NCBI GenBank assembly: GCA_947489425.1
Contig: CANLDL010000002.1
Span: 372,001 to 436,000 of the forward strand
Direction of reading: 5' to 3'
Length of the DNA stretch: 64,000 nt
From: an uncultured Pseudomonadales bacterium
GTDB taxonomy: Bacteria > Pseudomonadota > Gammaproteobacteria > Pseudomonadales > Cellvibrionaceae
In this document: positions 48,500-58,668 of the stretch, piece by piece
Numbering within the stretch: position 1 is the stretch's first letter
Layout of the letters: each line of letters begins with the position of its first letter
Notes under the pieces: generated by a model
The model's input: only the letters and a program-made list of their open reading frames with translations
Told to the model about the DNA's origin: nothing
Databases searched by the model: none
Position numbers and translations under genes: made by a program

Positions 48500-49282
48500 A
48501 TGTCTGCCACCGAACCAAATAATACCGAATCCAAACAATCTTCTGACAAAACCCATTTTGGTTATGAAGAGGTGCGTGCTGAAGATAAAGCCGAGCGCGT
48601 TGCTGGCGTATTTCATTCGGTTGCGGGTAAGTACGATTTAATGAATGACCTCATGTCTGGAGGAATTCATCGTCTTTGGAAGCGATTCACCATCGAAGTA
48701 TCCGGTGTAAGGCCCGGCCATAAGGTGCTCGATATTGCTGGCGGTACTGGTGATTTAGCCTATAAATTTTCTAAGCTTGTTGGCGATACTGGGCAAGTCA
48801 TTTTATCGGATATTAATTCATCCATGCTGAGCGTAGGTCGCGATAGGCTTATTGATCGTGGTGTTAACCGTAATGTGCAATACGCACAGCTAGATGCCCA
48901 GTTTTTACCCTTTGCAGATGATACCTTCGATTGTGTCACTATCGCCTTTGGCTTACGCAATGTAACCGATAAAGACATGGCATTACGCTCAATCTTACGT
49001 GTATTAAAGCCCGGTGGTCGCCTACTGGTGCTGGAGTTTTCCAAGCCACAAAATAGCTTGCTAGAGAAAGTCTACGATCAATACTCATTTCGCTTATTAC
49101 CCTTTATGGGCAAAGTCATTACTAACGATGCCGACAGTTACCGTTATTTAGCAGAATCTATCCGTATGCATCCGGACCAAGATACTTTAAAAGGCATGAT
49201 GGATACCGCAGGTTTTGCCAACACCGAATTTTATAATATGACGGGTGGCATCGTTGCACTACATAAGGGAATCAAACCCTAA
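48500..49282 (+). CDS. ubiE: Ubiquinone/menaquinone methyltransferase UbiE
   Basis: C-methyltransferase of ubiquinone (and menaquinone) synthesis. Motif I is [14 protein letters not shown]. The family signatures [17 protein letters not shown] and [18 protein letters not shown] are present. 260 aa. First gene of ubiE-ubiJ-ubiB, the conserved order. Confidence 0.97.
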   Translation: MSATEPNNTESKQSSDKTHFGYEEVRAEDKAERVAGVFHSVAGKYDLMNDLMSGGIHRLWKRFTIEVSGVRPGHKVLDIAGGTGDLAYKFSKLVGDTGQVILSDINSSMLSVGRDRLIDRGVNRNVQYAQLDAQFLPFADDTFDCVTIAFGLRNVTDKDMALRSILRVLKPGGRLLVLEFSKPQNSLLEKVYDQYSFRLLPFMGKVITNDADSYRYLAESIRMHPDQDTLKGMMDTAGFANTEFYNMTGGIVALHKGIKP

Positions 49283-49345
49283 TGTTAGCAATAGAGCAAA
49301 TAGCAATATTTAAGCAACTTTTGTCAGAAGGTAGCAAATAAACCA

Positions 49346-49981
49346 ATGGACCCAAGTATTTCTGCTGCTATCACAGCGAGTATTGAATCCGTCATCAATA
49401 CCGCATTCAAGTACGACCCAGCTAGTCAACAAAAAATCGCTGAAATCACTGATGTTCTTGCTATTGAGTCCACTGCCCCTGCACTTACCATTTATTGCCA
49501 TGGTACCAGCGATGGCGTGCGTATCATGAGCCACTGCGAAGCACCAACAGCGACGCAACTCATCGGCACCCCATTGGCTTTAATATCACTATTAAAAAAG
49601 CCAACCACACTAGCAGGCAGCGGTGTTGAGCTAGTCGGTAGCGTAGGTCTTTTACAGCGCTGGCAAGCTATCCTCAACGACTTAGACATAGATTGGGAGG
49701 ATGCCATTAGCAACGTGCTGGGTGACATTGCCGGGCCAATGGCTGGCAAAATTATCAGTAGTGGCCTTAATTGGTCTAGACAACAAAATGCTGAACAAGC
49801 ACGTCTATTAAAAGAGTACATCACCGAAGAGCTAAAAGTGACACCCAGCAAAGCAGAAATCACCGGATTTAGTGAGGCTGTCGGTGAGATAAAAATGGAC
49901 GCAGAGCGCCTACAGGCGCGCTTTTCTCAATTGCTCGCCAAAACTTATGCGCCAACAAATAATAAGGATGCTCAAGAGTGA
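49346..49981 (+). CDS. ubiJ: Ubiquinone biosynthesis accessory factor UbiJ
   Basis: SCP2-like lipid-binding scaffold of the ubiquinone metabolon. 211 aa, with the SCP2 domain in the N-terminal half ([20 protein letters not shown]) and a C-terminal coiled coil ([11 protein letters not shown]). Low sequence conservation is usual for UbiJ; the place between ubiE and ubiB, with a GTGA overlap to ubiB, settles the call. Confidence 0.9.
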   Translation: MDPSISAAITASIESVINTAFKYDPASQQKIAEITDVLAIESTAPALTIYCHGTSDGVRIMSHCEAPTATQLIGTPLALISLLKKPTTLAGSGVELVGSVGLLQRWQAILNDLDIDWEDAISNVLGDIAGPMAGKIISSGLNWSRQQNAEQARLLKEYITEELKVTPSKAEITGFSEAVGEIKMDAERLQARFSQLLAKTYAPTNNKDAQE

Positions 49982-51597
49982 CTGTTTTTTTTAGAGCATT
50001 AACGATTTTTTTTACATTATGTCGCTACAGACTCGATACATTAGCCCCGGTTAAACTGCCGCTGCCGCTGCGTATTATTTTTGGCTTATTTCCCAATAGG
50101 ATAAAAAACCGTGGCCTACAATTAAGACGTGCCTGCGAAGAATTAGGCCCTATTTTTGTTAAGCTTGGGCAAATACTATCAACTAGGCCCGACCTAATCC
50201 CACCCGACATTATCGTTGAGCTCGATCAACTACAAGATAATGTCGCACCTTTTTCGCCTGAGCATTTTCGCAGTATTGTTATTGAAAAACTCGAACAACC
50301 TATCGATGAAATATTTGCAGAGCTCGATAAACAACCACTAGCATCGGCATCGGTTGCACAAGTGCATGCAGCCACACTAAAAGATGGCCGCGATGTCGTT
50401 GTAAAAGTGATTCGCCCAGGTATCGAAAAAATAATCCATAAAGACACACAGCTGCTACTATGGATTGCTAAACGTCTAGAAAATTGGTTAGTAGACGGCG
50501 CACGCATGAAGCCCGTTGAAGTTATAGAAGATTACCGCACTACAATTTTTGATGAACTCGACCTGCAACGCGAGGCGGCTAATGCCTCTCAACTGCGACG
50601 TAACTTTACTAACTCACCACTACTGTATGTACCAGAAGTACATTGGGATTACTGCAATAAAAATGTGATGGTTATGGAGCGTATCTATGGCATCCCTATT
50701 AGTGATATCGAAGCGCTAAAAGCACAAAACACCAATATGAAAAAGCTCGCAGAGCGCGGCGTAGAAATATTTTTTAGCCAAGTATTTGATCACAATTTTT
50801 TTCATGCTGACATGCATCCAGGCAATATTTTTGTCAGCCGAGAAACCCCTGAACGACCCAAATATATCGCTATCGATACCGCTATTGTTGGCTCTCTTGC
50901 TCGCGAAGATCAATACTATCTTGCACGTAATTTACTGGCAATGTTTAGGCGTGATTATCGGCAAGTCGCCGAATTGCATGTACAAAGTGGCTGGGTACCT
51001 AAAGATACAAAGATTGGTGATTTTGAAGCTGCAGTACGTACTGCCTGCGAACCGATTATTGAAAAACCTTTGGCAGAAATTTCCTTTGCTAAGGTGCTAA
51101 TCAATTTATTTAACACCGCACGCCGCTTTAACATGGAAGTACAACCACAGCTTGTGCTGCTACAAAAAACATTACTCAACATCGAAGGCCTAGGTCGACA
51201 ACTCTACCCAGAACTCGATTTATGGAAAACCGCACACCCTTATTTAGAGCGCTGGCTAAAAAATCGATTTCATCCCAAAGCACTTTATAGCGAGCTAAAG
51301 CGCTACGGCCCTGAGTGGATGGAGAAGTTTCCAGAGCTTCCTATGAAAGTTTTTAATAATATCGAAAAAGTACAACAACTGACTGACATGGCACCCACAC
51401 TCAAGCAAGCCGCAGAGGATTACCATCAGCACAAATTGCAGGCTACTAAGCGAAAAGCGCGTACGGTTACCGCACTGATTGTTGCAATTGCTGCTGTTAT
51501 TAGTGCATCACCCAACCTAAGTGCAACGGTGATGAGCCTATCACCAATGACATGGGGCTTGTCTTTAGCCGCACTGGCTATTTACTTTTTGCGTTAA
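49978..51597 (+). CDS. ubiB: Ubiquinone biosynthesis regulatory protein UbiB
   Basis: Atypical ABC1/ADCK-family kinase-like ATPase that supports ubiquinone assembly. The KxGQ motif is in [16 protein letters not shown], the Ala-rich loop in [15 protein letters not shown] with the following VVKVIRPG, and the metal site in [13 protein letters not shown]. Two C-terminal membrane helices (about 493-538). 539 aa. It starts with GTG at 49978, overlapping the ubiJ stop (GTGA). Confidence 0.96.
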   Translation: MTVFFRALTIFFTLCRYRLDTLAPVKLPLPLRIIFGLFPNRIKNRGLQLRRACEELGPIFVKLGQILSTRPDLIPPDIIVELDQLQDNVAPFSPEHFRSIVIEKLEQPIDEIFAELDKQPLASASVAQVHAATLKDGRDVVVKVIRPGIEKIIHKDTQLLLWIAKRLENWLVDGARMKPVEVIEDYRTTIFDELDLQREAANASQLRRNFTNSPLLYVPEVHWDYCNKNVMVMERIYGIPISDIEALKAQNTNMKKLAERGVEIFFSQVFDHNFFHADMHPGNIFVSRETPERPKYIAIDTAIVGSLAREDQYYLARNLLAMFRRDYRQVAELHVQSGWVPKDTKIGDFEAAVRTACEPIIEKPLAEISFAKVLINLFNTARRFNMEVQPQLVLLQKTLLNIEGLGRQLYPELDLWKTAHPYLERWLKNRFHPKALYSELKRYGPEWMEKFPELPMKVFNNIEKVQQLTDMAPTLKQAAEDYHQHKLQATKRKARTVTALIVAIAAVISASPNLSATVMSLSPMTWGLSLAALAIYFLR

Positions 51598-51619
51598 ACT
51601 CTTTGAAAGGTTGGAGGGG

Positions 51620-52249
51620 TTATTCGTCTTTACGATAGGATGTTTTTTTAAGCTGAATTTCGTAGGCTTGGCGCGCTTGCTCTTTGTCAGACATAAACAT
51701 ATCAACCTTGATATTATTCATCTCTGGTAGGCGTACCTCTAATTCTTCTTGGGTTTCCAAGCTACCGTCATGCCTAATATGCGATATTTCGCATTCATCG
51801 CCGAAAGGCGAAGTGTGATGTTGTAAAAAATACCCAATCAACAAGCTACGGTGGCAAGTTGCTGGATCCTTTTCGGCACACATCAACGCGATAGAAAAAC
51901 CTTTTTTTGAGCCTACATGTAGGCGCTCAACACCGTGCTTAAATAAATCCGATTGCATAAGACGATCAAATACGACCTGCCTATCTTCGTCGTAATGGCT
52001 ATCATCTTTGGAGCGAGGGCCTAGCTCTTCACCCAAATAAACATATTGAATATTACTCGCTTTTAAATGTGCAGCAATGGATTCTTTATGATAAACATGG
52101 AACACCTTACTGTAAGGAACAGAGCGAATATCGGCGACCACATCTATTGAGTAGTGCTTTAACTGCTTAATAAACACATCTATTGGTTTGGTCGCATAAC
52201 CAATAGTATAGAGCACAAAGGGGCTTTTTTTAGACGATAAATGATTCAT
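51620..52249 (-). CDS. DUF488 family protein
   Basis: 209 aa. The DUF488 opening LYTIGYATKPIDVFIKQLKH is followed by VVADIRSVPYSK and MCAEKDPATCHRSLLIGYFL, the latter with the two conserved cysteines. Proteins of this family are of unknown function and some are linked to DNA or stress functions. Convergent with ubiB; divergent from nfeD. Confidence 0.85.
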   Translation of the reverse strand: MNHLSSKKSPFVLYTIGYATKPIDVFIKQLKHYSIDVVADIRSVPYSKVFHVYHKESIAAHLKASNIQYVYLGEELGPRSKDDSHYDEDRQVVFDRLMQSDLFKHGVERLHVGSKKGFSIALMCAEKDPATCHRSLLIGYFLQHHTSPFGDECEISHIRHDGSLETQEELEVRLPEMNNIKVDMFMSDKEQARQAYEIQLKKTSYRKDE

Positions 52250-52406
52250 GGATACACTGCTTAGTCACGTAATATTGTCATAATACAGCAATTTGAGACT
52301 TATAAAATTCTACACAGGTACTGAGACAGAGAATCATTACTTTGTTACACTTGACCTAATTTCAACAAAGCTCAACTGGAACTAATTAACATACTGGATG
52401 GCGTAA

Positions 52407-52868
52407 ATGGTCGAATACCTAAGCAACAATATTTTTTATTGGCACTGGATTGTGTTTGGAATAGCCCTAATTACTATCGAGTTATTTGCGCCCGTTTTCG
52501 TTATGTTATGGCTTGGTTTGGCAGCGATTGTCGTAGGTATTTTACAGCTTGCAATTGGCATTAGCTTTAGCCTACAACTGATTCTTTGGGTGATATTATC
52601 TGCTACCTTTTTATTACTTTGGCATAAATTGATCTCCCCTAAAATGGCTAATCGCACACTCGCCGGTCTTTCTCGCGAAGCTATTACTGGGCAAGTTGGC
52701 CTAGTACTCAGTTTTAACGCTGTGCACGGCAAAGGCCGCTTGCGCTTTTCGGCACCTATTATTGGTAACGACGAATGGGAATTTATCTCTGAAGAAGCAT
52801 TAGAAAATGGCGACAAAGTAGAAGTAACTGATATTTCAGGTAATCGACTTATCGTTAAACGCAAATAA
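52407..52868 (+). CDS. NfeD-like membrane protein
   Basis: 153 aa. Two or three membrane helices (about 12-75), then a C-terminal OB-fold domain including ALENGDKVEVTDISGNRLIV. This is the short NfeD form without the serine-protease domain, usually encoded beside an SPFH protein, as here. It is thought to act with that partner in membrane microdomain organisation. Confidence 0.9.
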   Translation: MVEYLSNNIFYWHWIVFGIALITIELFAPVFVMLWLGLAAIVVGILQLAIGISFSLQLILWVILSATFLLLWHKLISPKMANRTLAGLSREAITGQVGLVLSFNAVHGKGRLRFSAPIIGNDEWEFISEEALENGDKVEVTDISGNRLIVKRK

Positions 52869-52923
52869 ATGATTATTTAACAACCTTGCTGAGTATCAGC
52901 AATTTATCTTAGAGGATATGGTT

Positions 52924-53766
52924 ATGGAAGCATTATATATCGCAGCATTTTTTGTTGTGCTAATCATTGTCACTTTGCTAAAAAGTGTCTGTATTGTTCC
53001 TCAGGGTTATAAGTACATTTGCCAACGCCTCGGTAAATTTAATCGCACACTCGCTCCTGGATTAAATTTAATTGTCCCCTATATCGACTCCGTACCCTAT
53101 GAAATAACCACAAAAGACATCGTACTTGATATTCCATCACAAGAAGTTATCACCCAAGATAACGCAGTTATTATTGCCAATGCTGTTGCCTACATAAATA
53201 TCGTACAGCCCGAAAAAGCCGTCTATGGTGTTGAAGATTATGTATTAGCTATTCGCAACCTAGTTCAAACTGCACTGCGTTCTATTATTGGTGAGATGGC
53301 GCTCGATTCCGCGCTTTCTTCTCGCGATCAAATCAAAGCCAAATTAAAAGCCGCGATCTCCGATGATATTGCCGATTGGGGTATTATTATGAAGACGGTA
53401 GAGATTCAAGACATTAACCCGTCGCCAACGATGCAACAAGCAATGGAAGAACAAGCCGCAGCTGAGCGCCAACGTCGTGCGGCAGTAACAAAAGCAGAGG
53501 GTGAAAAGCAAGCAGCCATTCTAGAGGCTGATGGCCGCCTAGAAGCATCTAGGCGCGACGCTGAAGCTCAAATTGTGCTTGCTACAGCCAGTAAAAAATC
53601 TATCGAGCTTGTCAGTGAATCTATTAAGGACGATTTACCTGTTGCTTACTTACTAGGTGAAAAATATACCAACGCAATGGAAAACCTTGCACAATCAAGT
53701 AATACGAAAATGTTTGTACTACCGGCAGACTTATTAAATACCGTTAAAGGCATTATGGGCCGATAA
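52924..53766 (+). CDS. qmcA: SPFH/stomatin family membrane protein (QmcA-like)
   Basis: 280 aa. A single N-terminal helix (about 3-22) precedes the SPFH domain, with VPQGYKYICQRLGKFNRTL and NLVQTALRSIIGEMALDSAL. A helical Ala/Glu-rich stalk follows, with EEQAAAERQRRAAVTKAEGE. Forms large inner-membrane oligomers, often with NfeD, encoded 55 bp upstream of this start. The ATG at 52924 is spaced seven bases from AGAGGA; the ATG at 52918 abuts it. Confidence 0.93.
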   Translation: MEALYIAAFFVVLIIVTLLKSVCIVPQGYKYICQRLGKFNRTLAPGLNLIVPYIDSVPYEITTKDIVLDIPSQEVITQDNAVIIANAVAYINIVQPEKAVYGVEDYVLAIRNLVQTALRSIIGEMALDSALSSRDQIKAKLKAAISDDIADWGIIMKTVEIQDINPSPTMQQAMEEQAAAERQRRAAVTKAEGEKQAAILEADGRLEASRRDAEAQIVLATASKKSIELVSESIKDDLPVAYLLGEKYTNAMENLAQSSNTKMFVLPADLLNTVKGIMGR

Positions 53767-53812
53767 CAGAATAAAATACTAACAATAAGAAGATGAAGAA
53801 GAGACAAGCCAT

Positions 53813-54328
53813 ATGTTAACCGCTAATTTTTATTTTTTTCCTAAAATAAAAACTCTTCTGACCTGTATTTTTATTAGTGGGATCATTGTCGGCTGCGGCA
53901 CACAAACAAGCAACGTTAAAACTGAGACTCCCCCCGAGAAACTCTACACTTTTGTCGATTCCACACGCTATTTTAATGAGCGTAACAGCTCTATTAGTAT
54001 GCGCGCCACGTTTAGCAAAGACAGTAGCTCTAAAACAACAAAAGGCTACCTTTTCCAATTTAGAACTATTATTGAAAAACCCATCTTTTTGAGCAGCATT
54101 AGCCTTATAGCCGGAGGCAAGAGGATATTTTTAGAAGAGGGGCAACTGCTACTAACAAAGGAAAAAGGCCTAACGCTTTCACTTTCGCTTGAAGACTCTC
54201 TATTTGTAGCAGAATTTCCAACAGCACTATTACAATTTAGACAAAACAATATCTCAGAAATTTTTACGATAGAATTACATCAGCTTGCTGATTTTAATCC
54301 TGAGCAAAATCTACGGCAGCAAGAATAA
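53813..54328 (+). CDS. Putative lipoprotein of unknown function
   Basis: 171 aa. The N-terminal hydrophobic segment ends in IIVGCGTQ, a lipobox candidate at Cys28 after a rather long N-terminal part. The mature part is beta-rich (SSISMRATFSKDSSSKTTKG), with no recognised family. Lies 46 bp after the SPFH gene in the same direction, so it may belong to the nfeD unit. An ATG only three residues or so shorter is not available, so the start is taken as given. Convergent with the smr gene. Confidence 0.65.
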   Translation: MLTANFYFFPKIKTLLTCIFISGIIVGCGTQTSNVKTETPPEKLYTFVDSTRYFNERNSSISMRATFSKDSSSKTTKGYLFQFRTIIEKPIFLSSISLIAGGKRIFLEEGQLLLTKEKGLTLSLSLEDSLFVAEFPTALLQFRQNNISEIFTIELHQLADFNPEQNLRQQE

Positions 54329-54344
54329 CCGTTAGCTACATCTC

Positions 54345-54914
54345 TCATCGCCGCTGATGTTTTTCTAAATTCTCTTTGCGTTTCTTTTCGCTTTTCTTGA
54401 GTAAAATATAGCAAGCTCCGGCACCTCCATGTTGTGGCTGAGAAGAATGAAACGCCAGCACCTCTTCGATCTGCGGCAGCCAATGCGCTAAATGACTTTT
54501 AATGACTGCTGGGTTTTTTCGACCCTCGCCTTTGCCATGAGTTATCAAGGCGCAACGAATATCATTACTTAGACAGTCTCTAATAAATTGATAAACCTGC
54601 TGCCTTGCCTGCTCAATGGACAGGCGGTGCAAATCTAAGCGTGCATCAATTTGATATTTACCCATCCGTAAGGATTTATACACCCCATGCTGCACACCAG
54701 GTTTGCGATACTCCAAAATAGCGCGCGGGTCCAGCTGCACAACCTCGCCATCGGCTAATGGATCTACTTGGCTAGCAAGATTGGCCTCTGCCGATTGACG
54801 CCTTAGAGAGATGGTGGCTTTATCAAGACTTGGCTTTTTTAAAACCTCTCGCTTTTCAACTGCGATTGGCCTGACATCACCCATGGCACTTAAAAAATCA
54901 TCGTCGTCGGACAT
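54345..54914 (-). CDS. Smr domain protein
   Basis: 189 aa. The C-terminal Smr domain shows LDLHRLSIEQARQQVYQFI, the THGKGEGRK motif and GGAGACYILL. It is the small, MutS-independent Smr type (SmrA/YdaL-like), for which nicking endonuclease activity has been reported in the family. The N-terminal part is Asp-rich (MSDDDDFLSAMG). Direct target unknown. Confidence 0.9.
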   Translation of the reverse strand: MSDDDDFLSAMGDVRPIAVEKREVLKKPSLDKATISLRRQSAEANLASQVDPLADGEVVQLDPRAILEYRKPGVQHGVYKSLRMGKYQIDARLDLHRLSIEQARQQVYQFIRDCLSNDIRCALITHGKGEGRKNPAVIKSHLAHWLPQIEEVLAFHSSQPQHGGAGACYILLKKSEKKRKENLEKHQRR

Positions 54915-55053
54915 GGGACACCCTTAATAATATAGAGCTAATCTAAAATAAAACAAAAATACTAGCTTGTTGAGCATAGCGATTTACACTTTCTATTTAA
55001 GCGTAAATGGCTATGATAATTCAATAGAAGAATAGACAAAACTAGCCAATAAA

Positions 55054-55090
55054 AAAAGCCACGTGTATCACAGAGATATACGTGGCTTTT
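55054..55090. terminator. Terminator downstream of acs
   Basis: 16-bp near-perfect stem AAAAGCCACGTGTATC / GATATACGTGGCTTTT with a 5-nt loop and an A7 tract to its left, which reads as a T-run on the minus strand after acs. Confidence 0.88.
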
Positions 55091-55140
55091 AAATGATCAA
55101 ACTATAGCACTAGTGCTTATTTAACAAACTAGCATAGAGC

Positions 55141-57069
55141 CTATTTAATTAAGCGGTTACTAATCAGCTCATCCACTACTGACGGATCTGCAAGAGTCGA
55201 GGTATCACCTAAGGTATCGATCTCATTAGTGGCAATCTTACGCAATATACGCCGCATAATTTTACCCGAGCGCGTTTTAGGAAGCCCTGGTGCCCACTGG
55301 ATAAGATCAGGGCGAGCGATTGCACCAATCTCCTTAACACAAAGCGCAACCAATTCTTTCTTAAGCTCGTCACTAGGCTCATCACCTTGCATCAAAGTAA
55401 CATAAGCATAAATACCCTGGCCCTTAATATCGTGGTTATACCCTACAACAGCAGATTCAGCCACCTTAGGATGTAAAACCAAAGCACTTTCTATCTCAGC
55501 AGTACCGAGGCGATGCCCACTTACATTGAGCACATCATCCATACGACCCGTTATCCAGTAGTAGCCGTCTTCGTCACGACGTGCACCATCACCAGTAAAA
55601 TAATAGCCCGGATAGGTACTAAAATAAGTATCAATCAAACGCTGGTGGTCACCATAAACCGAGCGTATCTGGCTAGGCCAAGAGGCTTTAATCACTAGAC
55701 TACCTTGGCCTTCCCCTTCGATTTCTTTACCATCGCCGTCGAGAATAGCAGGCTGCACACCAAAAAATGGCAATGTTGCCGAACCTGGTTTTAAATCTGT
55801 AGCACCAGGTAACGGCGTCAACATATGTGCACCGGTCTCGGTTTGCCACCAAGTATCCACGATTGGGCAGCGGCCTTCACCCACTATATTGTGATACCAC
55901 TCCCAGGCCTCTGGGTTAATGGGCTCACCCACTGTACCTAAAATACGTAGCGATTTTCGTGAAGTTTTTGTCACCCAATCATCGCCCGCACCCATGAGTG
56001 CACGCAATGCTGTCGGTGCGGTATAAAAGCTAGCAACGTTGTGCTTATCAACAACATCCCAACAGCGAGATGCATTAGGGTAAGTCGGCACACCCTCAAA
56101 CATCAAAGTCGTCGCACCATTGGTCAATGGACCATAAACAATGTAAGAATGGCCTGTCACCCAACCCACGTCAGCGGTACACCAGTAAACTTCACCCTCT
56201 TGATAATCAAAGACATATTTATGAGTCATCGCAGATTGCAGCAAATAACCTGCAGTTGTATGCAATACACCCTTTGGCTTACCTGTAGAACCCGAGGTAT
56301 ACAAAATAAATAATGGGTCCTCAGCTTCCATTGTCTCAGCACGGCACTGTGGTGAAGCGGCTTCAACGGCATCGTGATACCAAACATCAACCATGTCATT
56401 CCACGCAATATTAGCGCCTGTACGCTTAACAACAACACAAGTATGAACATCTGGGCACTGGCTTAATGCAAGATCGGTATTGACTTTAAGCGGGATGGTT
56501 TTAGCACCACGCAAGCCTTCATCTGCAGTAATAACCACCTGACAATCGGAATCTAGAATACGGTCGCGCAATGCATCGGGTGAAAAGCCCCCAAAAACAA
56601 TAGAGTGCACAGCACCAATGCGCGTACAGGCAAGCATTGCATAAGCTGCCTCAGGGATCATTGGCATATAAATGCAAACACGATCGCCTTTTTTAACACC
56701 GCGTTCTTTTAGCACATTAGCTAAGCGACAAACTGCCGCGTGCAATTCTTTGTAGCTAATATGCTTAGAATCAGCGGGGTCGTCGCCCTCCCAGATAATT
56801 GCCGTTTGATCACCACGAGTCTCTAAGTGACGATCAATACAGTTTTCTGAAACATTTAATTGACCGCCCTCAAACCACTTGGCGACACCTTTATGAAAGT
56901 CAAACTCACTGACCGTATCCCAAGGCTTTTGCCAAGATAAAAACGACTTGGCTTGCTCAGCCCAAAAACCATCAGGGTCAGTAATAGATTGTTGATAAAG
57001 AGAGTTGTATTTTTCCTTGTTGATATGTGCTTTTCCAGCAATAGCTGTCGGAACGCTATAAATAGACAT
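55141..57069 (-). CDS. acs: Acetyl-CoA synthetase
   Basis: Activates acetate to acetyl-CoA through acetyl-AMP. Starts [20 protein letters not shown]. The AMP-binding loop is [15 protein letters not shown], with [16 protein letters not shown] and the hinge [19 protein letters not shown]. The regulated lysine lies in [15 protein letters not shown], the site acetylated by Pat-type enzymes in relatives. 642 aa, typical. Downstream of panD with a 145-bp spacer containing an inverted repeat, so probably transcribed on its own. Confidence 0.97.
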   Translation of the reverse strand: MSIYSVPTAIAGKAHINKEKYNSLYQQSITDPDGFWAEQAKSFLSWQKPWDTVSEFDFHKGVAKWFEGGQLNVSENCIDRHLETRGDQTAIIWEGDDPADSKHISYKELHAAVCRLANVLKERGVKKGDRVCIYMPMIPEAAYAMLACTRIGAVHSIVFGGFSPDALRDRILDSDCQVVITADEGLRGAKTIPLKVNTDLALSQCPDVHTCVVVKRTGANIAWNDMVDVWYHDAVEAASPQCRAETMEAEDPLFILYTSGSTGKPKGVLHTTAGYLLQSAMTHKYVFDYQEGEVYWCTADVGWVTGHSYIVYGPLTNGATTLMFEGVPTYPNASRCWDVVDKHNVASFYTAPTALRALMGAGDDWVTKTSRKSLRILGTVGEPINPEAWEWYHNIVGEGRCPIVDTWWQTETGAHMLTPLPGATDLKPGSATLPFFGVQPAILDGDGKEIEGEGQGSLVIKASWPSQIRSVYGDHQRLIDTYFSTYPGYYFTGDGARRDEDGYYWITGRMDDVLNVSGHRLGTAEIESALVLHPKVAESAVVGYNHDIKGQGIYAYVTLMQGDEPSDELKKELVALCVKEIGAIARPDLIQWAPGLPKTRSGKIMRRILRKIATNEIDTLGDTSTLADPSVVDELISNRLIK

Positions 57070-57115
57070 TGTGACCCCAAGTAATGATGTTATTAGTATG
57101 GAGCCGTAAGACTAC

Positions 57116-57146
57116 TGATTGGCTCGCGCAAGCGCAAGCGCAATCA
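57116..57146. repeat. GC-rich inverted repeat between panD and acs
   Basis: Arms TGATTG (57116-57121) and CAATCA (57141-57146) enclose the self-complementary GCGCAAGCGC. It lies 69 bp after the panD stop and 47 bp before the acs start, so it could end panCD or act in acs control. No T-run follows. Confidence 0.45.
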
Positions 57147-57214
57147 GATTAGACTTTTGGTGAAAAGCGAGAGAAAGCTTAAGAATTTATCAGAAAAAAT
57201 AATATGCGTGAGGG

Positions 57215-57595
57215 CTATGCGACCTGAACAGGGATGGTATTCGTTGTACGCTCAACGCCATTATTTTCGTCTAAATAGACAAGCTTTGGCTTATATTGAC
57301 TTGCCTCTTGCTCATCAAACTGACCATAAGAGACGATGATGACGCGATCACCTACCTGCACCTTACGTGCAGCAGCACCATTCATAGAGATAGTCCCAGA
57401 ACCTGCCTCAGCGACAATCACATAGGTGGTAAAACGCTCGCCATTATTAACATTTAAAATGTCTATTTGCTCAAATTCACGCAAGCCTGCCAATTTAATT
57501 AAATCAGCATCGATGGCACAGGAGCCGTCGTACCAAAGCTCGGCCTGAGTCACAGCCGCCATATGCAGCTTGCCTTTTAATAGGGTAGTTAACAT
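57215..57595 (-). CDS. panD: Aspartate 1-decarboxylase proenzyme
   Basis: Makes beta-alanine from aspartate for pantothenate. The self-processing site is the Gly-Ser of [14 protein letters not shown], giving the pyruvoyl group. The conserved part [21 protein letters not shown] is present here as [20 protein letters not shown]. 126 aa. 28 bp downstream of panC, same operon. Confidence 0.96.
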   Translation of the reverse strand: MLTTLLKGKLHMAAVTQAELWYDGSCAIDADLIKLAGLREFEQIDILNVNNGERFTTYVIVAEAGSGTISMNGAAARKVQVGDRVIIVSYGQFDEQEASQYKPKLVYLDENNGVERTTNTIPVQVA

Positions 57596-57623
57596 GGTTT
57601 TCTCTTTTCTTTAGATAACAGGA

Positions 57624-58472
57624 TTAAATAGTGAGGGATACATTATCAATAAGCCTAGCAGCTTCGGTGTACATTGCGCCTAAAATAGTGAGCTGTTTGT
57701 CGTCAATACCTGCTCGAATGAGCGTATCGCTACAACAAATCTGTAAATAATCGATCCGAAAGCCAGCAGCCTCTATCTGTGCCTGCCCTTCCTTCTCAAG
57801 ACTCAAGTAATCACGTCTACCATCTTTAACCTGCTCACGTAACCAGCGCAATGTTAATTGCAACTGTTTTGCACGAGGTCGCTCAGCCTCAGTGATGTAA
57901 ATATTACGCGAGCTCATCGCAAGCCCATCGTCTTCGCGCACAATATCACCCGGAACAATCTCAACGGGCATACATAGATCTTCTACCATACGGCGAATAA
58001 CAGCTATTTGTTGGAAGTCTTTTAAGCCAAAAACCGCTTCGTGTGGCTGGACAATATTAAATAGCTTAGAGACGACTGTTGTCACCCCTTCGAAATGTAT
58101 TGGACGACTAGCACCGCATAGAAGATCCGTCATACCAGGGACCACAACACGGGTTTGTTCAGCCATACCGTTAGGGTATATTTCACGCTCATCCGGGAAG
58201 AACAAGTAGTCACAGCCAACGCTTTCTAACTTTTGGCTATCAGCGTCAAAGGTTCGTGGGTATTTATCCCAATCTTCGTTTAAGCCAAATTGTAATGGGT
58301 TGACAAAAATACTGGCTACAACAATATCGCAGCGCGATTTAGCAAGCTCCACTAACGCTAAATGCCCCTTATGTAGATTACCCATAGTAGGCACAAAACC
58401 AATACGCTTACCTTCGGCCTTTGCCTCGGAAATGAGATTGCGTAATGGCTGAATGTGGCGAAATAACTGCAT
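57624..58472 (-). CDS. panC: Pantothenate synthetase
   Basis: ATP-dependent condensation of pantoate and beta-alanine. Motifs: [18 protein letters not shown] (nucleotidyl-transferase HxGH), [10 protein letters not shown] and [16 protein letters not shown]. The start is the ATG at 58472, which gives [12 protein letters not shown] as in relatives; the frame's earlier TTG adds eight unsupported residues. 282 aa. panB is not adjacent. Confidence 0.96.
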   Translation of the reverse strand: MQLFRHIQPLRNLISEAKAEGKRIGFVPTMGNLHKGHLALVELAKSRCDIVVASIFVNPLQFGLNEDWDKYPRTFDADSQKLESVGCDYLFFPDEREIYPNGMAEQTRVVVPGMTDLLCGASRPIHFEGVTTVVSKLFNIVQPHEAVFGLKDFQQIAVIRRMVEDLCMPVEIVPGDIVREDDGLAMSSRNIYITEAERPRAKQLQLTLRWLREQVKDGRRDYLSLEKEGQAQIEAAGFRIDYLQICCSDTLIRAGIDDKQLTILGAMYTEAARLIDNVSLTI

Positions 58473-58668
58473 ATTAACCGGCCAAATATTGTTCAAATAA
58501 ATAAAGGGTGGCGATAATACACGTACAAATAGTCTTTCTCAAGCCTATAAAACACCCATCGATTCGACAGATAGATATAAGATAAACATGTCATCTAAGC
58601 GCATAATCTGAGAAAATAAGCACAATTAAATTTACTCATTAAAAGAACCTTATAGATTAGCTAATACT

